A stretch of 12,866 nucleotides of DNA from Clostridia bacterium. Its GTDB lineage: Bacteria; Bacillota; Clostridia; Oscillospirales; CAG-272. The notes below the pieces were generated by a model. That model did not search any database. It was not told the origin of the DNA and saw only the letters and a list, made by a program, of their open reading frames with translations. The DNA lies in assembly GCA_017625275.1 (NCBI GenBank), contig JAGALI010000219.1:1-12866 (forward strand), read 5' to 3'. Made by a program: the position numbers and the translations under genes. Below, in pieces: positions 7,145-12,866 of this stretch (position 1 is its first letter; each line of letters opens with the position of its first letter).

Positions 7145-7200
7145 AATAGTAACTGCATATTTTTTGCAACTTTTCTATTTTTTAGCAAGAGAGTAATAAA

Positions 7201-8955
7201 ATGATTCTTGAAAGCATTAAACACCCTCGCCAGCTAAAGGAGATGAGCCTTGAGGCCCTTTCCACCCTAGCAAGCGAAATGCGCGAGGCACTTCTTAAAA
7301 AATTGAGCGCTCACGGCGGACACTTCGGCTCTAACTTCGGTATTGTCGAGGCAACCGTTGCGCTTCACTATACCTTTGACTCACCAAAGGACAAAATTAT
7401 TTTCGATGTTTCACATCAAAGCTACTGTCACAAGATGCTAACCGGTAGGGCGCTTGCCTTCACTGACGAAAGCAAATATGATGATGTATCTGGATATAGC
7501 GCTCCTTATGAAAGCGAGCACGATATGTTTACTATGGGTCACACCTCTACCTCTGTAAGCCTTGCACTTGGTCTTGCCAAGGCGCGCGACCTTACAGGCA
7601 AGGACAACCATGTCATTGCTGTTATTGGCGATGGCTCTCTTAGTGGTGGTGAGGCGCTTGAGGCGCTTAACTACGCTGGTGAATTTGACGGCAGACTCAT
7701 TATATTGGTAAACGACAACGATATGTCTATTGCCGAAAATCACGGTGGCATGTATCTTGGGCTTAAGGAGCTACGCGACACTAAGGGTAAGGCTCAAAAC
7801 AACATTTTTAAGGCGTTTGGTCTTGAATATATGTATGTTGACGAGGGCAACGACATTGGCGCTCTTATAGAGGCGCTGAGTATTGCAAAGACATGCTCTC
7901 GCCCTGTTGTTGTTCACATAAGGACAAAAAAGGGCATGGGCTATGCTCCTGCTGAAATTGAGCGTGAGAGCTGGCATGCAACTGCCCCATTTGATATAAA
8001 AACAGGAGAGCGCTTATTTAGCAAAAATAGCGACATAAGCTATGCTAATCTAACTGCACTTCATCTTCTTGAAAGAATGAAAGCCGACAAGACAATCGTT
8101 TCCTTGACTGCTGCAACACCTACCGTTGCTGGCTTTACAAAGGACAGGCGCGATATTGCTGGAAAGCAATTTATAGATGTTGGAATTGCCGAGGAAAATG
8201 CACTTGCTATGGCGTCTGGAATTGCCAAGGCTGGCGGAAAGCCAGTTTGGGCTGTAAACAGCACATTTTTACAGCGCACCTACGACCAAATGTCGCATGA
8301 TGTGTGTCTAAATTCGTCACCTGTTACAACAGTTGTGTTTGCCTCGTCTATTCTTTGTGGTAGCGATGTTACTCATATAGGAATTTATGATATTCCTATG
8401 CTTTCTAATATACCAAATCTAAAATATCTTGCGCCTACCTGCAAGGAGGAATATCTTGCTATGCTCGACTGGTCAATCGACCAAGACAAATATCCTGTGG
8501 CAATCAAGGTTCCTGGAAAGGATTTTACCGAGAGTGGTAGGGTGGCAAGGGCTGACTACTCAAAATGCGAATATGAAATTGTTAGCGCTGGTAGTGAGGT
8601 TGCGATTTTGGCGCTTGGTGCCTTCTTCCCTATCGGTGAAACGGTATGCGAGGAGCTTTTGGCAAGGGGTATTAAGGCAACTCTTATTAACCCTATGTTT
8701 ATAAGCGAGCTTGACACACGCACGCTTGAGAAGCTAAGGCCTAATCACAAGGTGGTAATCACTCTTGAGGACGGAATTTTAGACGGAGGCTTTGGCGAAA
8801 GAATTGCACGATTCTATGGAAATAGCGACACAAGGGTGCTTTGCTATGGTCTTAAAAAGGAATTTCCGTTCAAGTATACCATTGAGGGCATTTTAAAGGA
8901 AAATCGCTTAACTGCACCTCAAATTACTGAGGACATCGAAGCAATTTTAAAATAA
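7201..8955 (+). CDS. DXS-like thiamine-diphosphate enzyme (DXP synthase paralogue of uncertain substrate)
   Basis: This 584-residue protein is colinear with 1-deoxy-D-xylulose-5-phosphate synthase (usually about 620-640). The domain order matches: GGHFGSNFG (39-47, H41), GHTSTS (113-118), GDGSLSGG (143-150) through NDND (171-174) as the thiamine-diphosphate/Mg site, H259 in SWHA, catalytic-type E331 in IAEENA, and STFLQRTYDQ (354-363). Two DXS hallmarks are missing. The DRAG motif before the conserved TH is replaced by a segment around FASSILCGSD (380-389). The R-Y-P-R-G motif reads IKVPGKDF (435-442). In E. coli DXS these supply Arg420 and Arg478, which bind the glyceraldehyde-3-phosphate phosphate. 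The linker after NDND is also some 40 residues shorter. The fold and cofactor are secure; DXP synthesis is doubtful. Upstream of the ATG only a weak AAGAGAG signal is seen. The gene stands alone with its own promoter and terminator. Confidence 0.85.
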   Translation: MILESIKHPRQLKEMSLEALSTLASEMREALLKKLSAHGGHFGSNFGIVEATVALHYTFDSPKDKIIFDVSHQSYCHKMLTGRALAFTDESKYDDVSGYSAPYESEHDMFTMGHTSTSVSLALGLAKARDLTGKDNHVIAVIGDGSLSGGEALEALNYAGEFDGRLIILVNDNDMSIAENHGGMYLGLKELRDTKGKAQNNIFKAFGLEYMYVDEGNDIGALIEALSIAKTCSRPVVVHIRTKKGMGYAPAEIERESWHATAPFDIKTGERLFSKNSDISYANLTALHLLERMKADKTIVSLTAATPTVAGFTKDRRDIAGKQFIDVGIAEENALAMASGIAKAGGKPVWAVNSTFLQRTYDQMSHDVCLNSSPVTTVVFASSILCGSDVTHIGIYDIPMLSNIPNLKYLAPTCKEEYLAMLDWSIDQDKYPVAIKVPGKDFTESGRVARADYSKCEYEIVSAGSEVAILALGAFFPIGETVCEELLARGIKATLINPMFISELDTRTLEKLRPNHKVVITLEDGILDGGFGERIARFYGNSDTRVLCYGLKKEFPFKYTIEGILKENRLTAPQITEDIEAILK

Positions 8956-8967
8956 GCTTATAAAAAA

Positions 8968-8992
8968 ATCACCACTCGCGTGGTGATTTTTT
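8968..8992. terminator. Bidirectional terminator between DXS-like gene and ATPase
   Basis: ATCACCAC (8968-8975) and GTGGTGAT (8980-8987) form a perfect 8-bp stem with a TCGC loop, extended by A and T runs on either side. It lies between the convergent stop codons (8955 and 8994) and can end both transcripts. Confidence 0.92.
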
Positions 8993-8993
8993 A

Positions 8994-11627
8994 TTATTCC
9001 TTGTGAGAAATAAGTCCTATTGCCTTTGATGCTTCCATAATTATGAGTGGAACAAATACAAGACCTACTCCGATTAGATACATATGCCATGGGAGATAGG
9101 TAAGTCCGAATGCGCCTTGAACACCTGGTGTGAAGAGCACGAATACCATAAGAACCACTGACAAAAGTGCCGCCTTATTAAGCATCTTGTTTGTAAATGG
9201 ACCGATTTTGAAAATCGAGCGCTCACTTCTCATATTAAATGCCTGAACAATCTGTGAAAGTGCAAGAACTATAAATGCAAGGGTTCTACCCTGTGTAAGA
9301 GCATCGCTACCCTCAACTGCTGTAAATCCACCGTTACCGATGAAGAACGCGCAAAGGGACAAGAGACCAAACATAACACCCTGAAGAACTATTCTCACGC
9401 CATATCCGTGGGCGAAAAGCCCCTCCTCCTTCGGCCTTGGACGCTTCGTCATGATATCCTTACCAACAGGCTCCATACCAAGAGCGATTGCTGGGAGAGA
9501 GTCGGTAATTAGGTTAATCCAAAGAAGCTGCATCGAAAGCAGAGGTGAAACCTGACAAATAAGCATTGCGATAAATACAGTGATAACCTCGCCAATGTTT
9601 GTGCCGAGCAGGAAGCCTACAACCTTTTTAATGTTTGCGTAAATGCCTCTGCCCTCTCTCACTGCGTCAACTATTGTTGCAAAGTTGTCATCAGCAAGAG
9701 TCATATCAGCAGCACCCTTGGCTACATCTGTGCCTGTAATTCCCATGGCACAGCCAATGTCGGCTGCCTTTAGTGCTGGAGCATCGTTTACTCCGTCACC
9801 AGTCATAGCTACAACCTGACCCTTCTTTTGCCAAGCCTTAACTATTCTTATTTTATTTTCTGGAGAAACACGAGCGTATACAGAGATTTCCTCAACTACT
9901 GCATCAAGCTCATTTTCATCAAGAGCATCAAGCTCAGTGCCTGTTATTGCCCTTTGTCCTACGCCAAGGATTCCAAGCTCCTTTGCGATTGCAGATGCGG
10001 TTACAACATGGTCACCTGTTATCATTATAGGACGGATTCCTGCAGCAAGGCAGGTTTTAACTGCATCCTTCGCCTCCTTACGAGGTGGGTCAATCATACC
10101 CACAAGTCCCATAAGTGTAAGTCCGTTTTCAAGCGTATCACTTGTGATTTCATCAGGTAATGTGTCGATTATTTTATATCCGATTGCAAGCACGCGAAGC
10201 GCGCCTGCGCTCATCTCGTTGTTGATTTCTCTTGCCTTTTCTATATCGCCAGCAACACAACGATTTGCCATTACATCAAATGCGCCCTTTACGATTACGG
10301 TCATTTTTCCGTCAATCATATTAACGCTTGTCATGAGCTTTCTGTCGGAATCAAATGGGATTTCAGCAAGACGCTCATGCTTTTTATTCAATTCATCCTT
10401 GGTAAGTCCGTTTATATAGGACGCGTAGATGATTGCTGTTTCTGTTGGGTCACCTATATGAGTTACCTTGTCGCCCTCAACACTGATTGCTCCATCACAG
10501 CAAAGGGTTCCATAGGAAAGAAGCTCTCTTACCTTGTCGGAGTTTTGCTCTCCGATTTCCTCGCTCACACCACCATTATCAAGATAAGCGCGAACAAGTG
10601 TCATTCTGTTTTGTGTGAGTGTTCCTGTTTTATCTGAGCAAATTATTGATGCACCACCAAGCGTTTCAACAGCTGGCAGGCGACGAATAATTGCGTTTTT
10701 CTTTGCAAGGCGCTGAACGCCAATTGAAAGAACTATTGTTACAATCGCAGGAAGTCCCTCTGGAATTGCAGATACGGCAAGTGAAATTGCTGTCATAAAT
10801 AGGTTCATAGGGTCGTTGTCGTTTATAAAGCCTACAATAAATATAATCGCGCACACGCCTATTGCTAGGAAGCCGAGGTATTTACCAAGCTGAGCAAGCT
10901 TGCTTTGAAGTGGGGTTTGAGAATCGCTTTCTCCCTGAAGAAGACTTGCAATTTTACCCATTTCGGTATCCATTGCAGTTGCAGTAACTACTGCAGTTGC
11001 AGTTCCGTAGGTGATTGAACAGCCAGAGTATATCATATTTGTGCGGTCACCAAGAGGTGCTTTGTCTGGCACTATTTGATTTGCATCCTTCTCGCTTGGA
11101 ACGCTTTCTCCAGTTAGCGCGCTTTCCTCGCTCTTTAGGTTTACGCTCTTTATAAGACGCGCATCTGCAGGAACAAAATCTCCTGCCTCAAGACGAATAA
11201 TCTCGCCTACTACAAGCTGTGAGGATTCAATTATCTGCTCCTTACCATCGCGAATTACGCGCGATTTTGGGGCTGACATATTTTGTAGCGCCTCAAGCGC
11301 CTTTTCTGCCTTACTCTCCTGCACAACACCCATTATAGCATTGATTACAACAATTAGAAGAATGAGTATAGGCTCAAAAAACTCTCCATGCTCCTCAATG
11401 CACGCCATAACAAAGGATATTACAGCTGCAATGAGAAGAATTATAATCATTGCGTCCTTAAACTGCTCAAAAAAGCGTTGTAGCATGCTTTTGGGCTTTT
11501 TCCTCGCAAGCTCATTTACGCCATTTTTCTCAAGACGAGCGCTAGCCTCACTTGAGCTAAGACCAGTTTCTTCGTTTGTTTCGAGGCTTTTTAAAACCTC
11601 ATCAACCGGCTTTTGATAAAATTCCAT
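8994..11627 (-). CDS. P2-type cation-exporting ATPase (Ca2+/Mn2+)
   Basis: This 877-residue P-type ATPase has the layout of bacterial SERCA/PMCA-like pumps. It shows an N-terminal cation-ATPase domain, TGES (172-175, actuator), PEGLP (289-293, M4), phosphorylated D332 in SDKTGTLT, KGAF (448-451, nucleotide site), TGDGVNDAP (609-617), and about ten membrane segments. Counterparts of SERCA site II (E290, N705, D709) are present, as are the site I residues N677, E680 and T708. At the M8 position of SERCA Glu908 I read Q792. Such pumps move cations out of the cytosol. The manganese riboswitch in the leader points to Mn2+ export, as reported for related riboswitch-controlled ATPases in Lactococcus and Streptococcus, but Ca2+ remains possible. 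AAAAGGAG lies 5 nt before the ATG. Plain magnesium import (MgtA) is less likely given the Ca-type M4-M6 residues. Confidence 0.92.
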   Translation of the reverse strand: MEFYQKPVDEVLKSLETNEETGLSSSEASARLEKNGVNELARKKPKSMLQRFFEQFKDAMIIILLIAAVISFVMACIEEHGEFFEPILILLIVVINAIMGVVQESKAEKALEALQNMSAPKSRVIRDGKEQIIESSQLVVGEIIRLEAGDFVPADARLIKSVNLKSEESALTGESVPSEKDANQIVPDKAPLGDRTNMIYSGCSITYGTATAVVTATAMDTEMGKIASLLQGESDSQTPLQSKLAQLGKYLGFLAIGVCAIIFIVGFINDNDPMNLFMTAISLAVSAIPEGLPAIVTIVLSIGVQRLAKKNAIIRRLPAVETLGGASIICSDKTGTLTQNRMTLVRAYLDNGGVSEEIGEQNSDKVRELLSYGTLCCDGAISVEGDKVTHIGDPTETAIIYASYINGLTKDELNKKHERLAEIPFDSDRKLMTSVNMIDGKMTVIVKGAFDVMANRCVAGDIEKAREINNEMSAGALRVLAIGYKIIDTLPDEITSDTLENGLTLMGLVGMIDPPRKEAKDAVKTCLAAGIRPIMITGDHVVTASAIAKELGILGVGQRAITGTELDALDENELDAVVEEISVYARVSPENKIRIVKAWQKKGQVVAMTGDGVNDAPALKAADIGCAMGITGTDVAKGAADMTLADDNFATIVDAVREGRGIYANIKKVVGFLLGTNIGEVITVFIAMLICQVSPLLSMQLLWINLITDSLPAIALGMEPVGKDIMTKRPRPKEEGLFAHGYGVRIVLQGVMFGLLSLCAFFIGNGGFTAVEGSDALTQGRTLAFIVLALSQIVQAFNMRSERSIFKIGPFTNKMLNKAALLSVVLMVFVLFTPGVQGAFGLTYLPWHMYLIGVGLVFVPLIIMEASKAIGLISHKE

Positions 11628-11665
11628 TTTTTCTCCTTTTGGGCATAGTCATTTCCTTTTTAAAT

Positions 11666-11788
11666 AAAAAAGGACAAGACCACAGCACCACTTGTGTACT
11701 TAAGTCTTGCCATTTACTTGCATGCCAGATTAGCATTCTAATCGTGATGACGGCATACAAACGCATATTGCGTAGGCTACTCCCTTAT
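11666..11788 (-). ncRNA. yybP-ykoY manganese riboswitch with attached terminator
   Basis: On the minus strand the leader begins ATAAGGGAGTAGCC at 11788 and ends its aptamer with ATGGCAAGACTTA near 11701. These are the two conserved ends of the yybP-ykoY family, which senses Mn2+. Between them lie a hairpin ACGCA-ATA-TGCGT, a long stem TTGTATGCC/GGCATGCAA (one G-U pair) and a 6-bp hairpin GATTAG/CTAATC. The metal-binding loop sequence CCGTCATCA follows the first strand of the long stem. Downstream, GTCTTGTCC (11680-11672) can pair with the aptamer's own GGCAAGAC and is followed by six T. That is a terminator competing with the aptamer, so Mn2+ binding should permit read-through into the ATPase gene. 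Confidence 0.9.
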
Positions 11789-11794
11789 AAACAG

Positions 11795-11823
11795 ATTATA
11801 CACCTTTTAAAATTTTATGTCAA
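11795..11823 (-). promoter_or_regulatory. Consensus promoter of the riboswitch-ATPase transcript
   Basis: On the minus strand a perfect TTGACA (11823-11818) and a perfect TATAAT (11800-11795) are separated by 17 bp. Transcription from about 11788 would start exactly at the 5' strand of the aptamer. A full-consensus promoter fits a gene that is controlled after initiation by the riboswitch. Confidence 0.9.
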
Positions 11824-11874
11824 TATTTTTTGCCTATTTTTAGCATTTTAGTTAATCTATGGAGCTTTTGCTTT

Positions 11875-12369
11875 TTACAACACGCAAAGTAAAATTATAG
11901 CTCTTCCGATAATCCAAATAACAAAAGCAAGCGCGACCTGTAGCCACCAATAGAGCTTGGATTTGTTTGTTATAAAGTTGTAAACCTGATAGTTTTTGTT
12001 TAAAGGGCGAAGTGCAGAAATCAAGCAACAAGGAAAGCCTGCAATAAGCCAAAGCGCTGGAAATTTCATAGGAAGCAAGGAAAATGCAAAATACACATAG
12101 TAAAACGGCAAATTCGCTATCATTACATGTAAAAGAGGTCTATCTCTTTTCTCTATGACATAATCACAATCAAGCAAAACCTTTTCCTTTAGCTTTTCAA
12201 GCCTTCGTGCACTTTTAATTGATATAAACATCGCTATTACATAGCCAATTATCAAAACGGCAAAAACTATCGCAATCACAGCCCCAGAGGAAATAATTCC
12301 TGCAAACATCATTAAAAGATATAATAACAGGGCTATGTAGATAATTATTTTAAGTATATTCTTAATCAT
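11875..12369 (-). CDS. Hypothetical multi-spanning membrane protein
   Basis: I do not recognise this 164-residue protein. It is very hydrophobic, with about five likely membrane segments near residues 8-27, 31-50, 81-100, 102-120 and 137-163. A charged stretch (about 52-78, rich in Lys, Arg and Glu) separates the first pair from the rest. I place the start at the ATG at 12369, one base after the TAA stop of the upstream gene, because translation there begins directly with MIKNILKIII and the first helix. An in-frame ATG at 12423 would add a lysine- and arginine-rich 18-residue leader that overlaps the end of the upstream gene, and is less likely. The spacing implies translational coupling with the upstream membrane protein. 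No clear terminator follows, so transcripts may run into the riboswitch region. Confidence 0.7.
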   Translation of the reverse strand: MIKNILKIIIYIALLLYLLMMFAGIISSGAVIAIVFAVLIIGYVIAMFISIKSARRLEKLKEKVLLDCDYVIEKRDRPLLHVMIANLPFYYVYFAFSLLPMKFPALWLIAGFPCCLISALRPLNKNYQVYNFITNKSKLYWWLQVALAFVIWIIGRAIILLCVL

Positions 12370-12370
12370 G

Positions 12371-12814
12371 TTATTCTCTTTCGCGTTTTTCTTGCGCTTC
12401 CTTTTCTGCCATTTCGGCTTCAATTCTAGCCTTTACATCCTTACCATAACGCAAACGAAAATAAATTATACCGACCAAAACAACCGCCGACGCCAATATC
12501 CAAGGAGCGATAAGCTTTACCCTGTCTCCAAAAAAGAATATAAACGGAATTAAAAGTGGAATTGTACCATATGATACTATTGCAACACATTTGCTTACTT
12601 TGTCTTGTTCATCAGGAGACAAATCGGTATTCCCAACATTTGGCTCAAATCCGTTTTGCGTTGCCGTATTAAAATGCCAAGTCCAAAACGCCAACAAAAT
12701 CATCGCTAAAATAGCAGTTGCAGAGGCACCTGAAATAATTAAACGTTCGCGAAAAAGAATTATCGCTATAATATTTAAAACAACACAAGCAATCATATAA
12801 ATTGTTTTTTTCAT
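12371..12814 (-). CDS. Hypothetical four-helix membrane protein with charged C-terminal tail
   Basis: This 147-residue protein is not recognised. It shows four likely membrane segments (about residues 4-21, 26-46, 76-95 and 101-120), a polar loop with NTDLSPDEQDKVSK between the second and third, and a highly charged, probably helical C-terminal tail (about 121-147) rich in Glu, Lys, Arg and Ala that could form a coiled coil. The start is well supported: AGGAGG lies 5 nt before the ATG. It is the first gene of a two-gene unit with the membrane protein downstream, one base apart, so the pair may form a complex. No motif points to transport or enzymatic function. Confidence 0.78.
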   Translation of the reverse strand: MKKTIYMIACVVLNIIAIILFRERLIISGASATAILAMILLAFWTWHFNTATQNGFEPNVGNTDLSPDEQDKVSKCVAIVSYGTIPLLIPFIFFFGDRVKLIAPWILASAVVLVGIIYFRLRYGKDVKARIEAEMAEKEAQEKRERE

Positions 12815-12848
12815 AAAAGCCTCCTACAGCAACAATTTGTTTTATATT

Positions 12849-12857
12849 ATTTTATCA
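12849..12857 (-). promoter_or_regulatory. Possible extended -10 element for the membrane-protein pair
   Basis: On the minus strand TGATAAAAT (12857-12849) fits an extended -10 (TG-n-TAAAAT) about 35 nt before the start codon. The matching -35 would fall beyond the window end, so this cannot be confirmed here. Confidence 0.35.
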
Positions 12858-12866
12858 TATATGTAG

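Noticed and set aside
9937..10419. 160-codon open frame on the plus strand opposite the ATPase
   Set aside because: It is antisense to conserved P-type ATPase domains, with no ribosome-binding site or protein-family character.
11666..11788. Magnesium (M-box) riboswitch in front of the ATPase
   Set aside because: The conserved GGGAGTAG and GGCAAGAC ends, the CCGTCA loop and the short length fit yybP-ykoY and not the larger M-box.
12370..12423. ATG at 12423 as start of the second small membrane protein
   Set aside because: It would overlap the upstream gene by over 50 nt. The ATG at 12369, one base after the upstream stop, fits coupling and starts just before the first helix.
1..12866. Mobile elements, CRISPR arrays, tRNA or rRNA genes, attachment sites
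   Set aside because: I looked for transposase motifs, regularly spaced repeats, tRNA cloverleaf arms and long direct repeats and found none; the window looks like stable chromosomal DNA.

Overview
The window reads as ordinary chromosomal DNA of a moderately AT-rich, Gram-positive-type anaerobe, most likely a gut-type member of the Clostridia. Reasons: strong AGGAG-type ribosome-binding sites, sigma-A-like promoters with 17-bp spacers, tight intrinsic terminators, a Firmicutes-type NAD operon that carries its own NiaR repressor, and a yybP-ykoY manganese riboswitch in front of a P-type ATPase. I see no insertion sequences, phage genes, CRISPR arrays, tRNA or rRNA genes.

Layout. (1) 1-1455, plus strand: the 3' part of a class I SAM-dependent methyltransferase, then hslO (redox chaperone Hsp33), closed by a bidirectional terminator. 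(2) 1492-2163, minus strand: trmO (tRNA-A37 methyltransferase), facing hslO and diverging from rbsK. (3) 2289-3212, plus strand: rbsK (ribokinase). A compact 125-bp divergent region holds back-to-back promoters for trmO and rbsK around an inverted repeat. (4) 3378-7022, plus strand: a de novo NAD operon, nadA, then a single reading frame joining NadB to NadC, then niaR. The operon has its own promoter with TGTCAA/TTGACA inverted repeats around it and ends in a terminator. (5) 7201-8955, plus strand: a stand-alone thiamine-diphosphate enzyme shaped like DXP synthase but apparently lacking the two arginines that hold the substrate phosphate. (6) 8994-11627, minus strand: an 877-residue P2-type cation ATPase with a manganese riboswitch leader. 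(7) 11875-12814, minus strand: two tandem, translationally coupled small membrane proteins of unknown function.

How the parts work together. NadA and NadB jointly convert aspartate plus dihydroxyacetone phosphate to quinolinate, and NadC turns quinolinate into nicotinate mononucleotide. NiaR is expected to shut the operon off when niacin is plentiful. The ATPase, switched on by Mn2+ through its leader, most likely exports Mn2+ and/or Ca2+.

The most unusual points are the NadB-NadC fusion with an apparently intact internal ribosome-binding site and start codon for free NadC, the DXS-like enzyme with an altered substrate pocket, and the riboswitch-ATPase pair. All family calls come from reading motifs; no database search was run.
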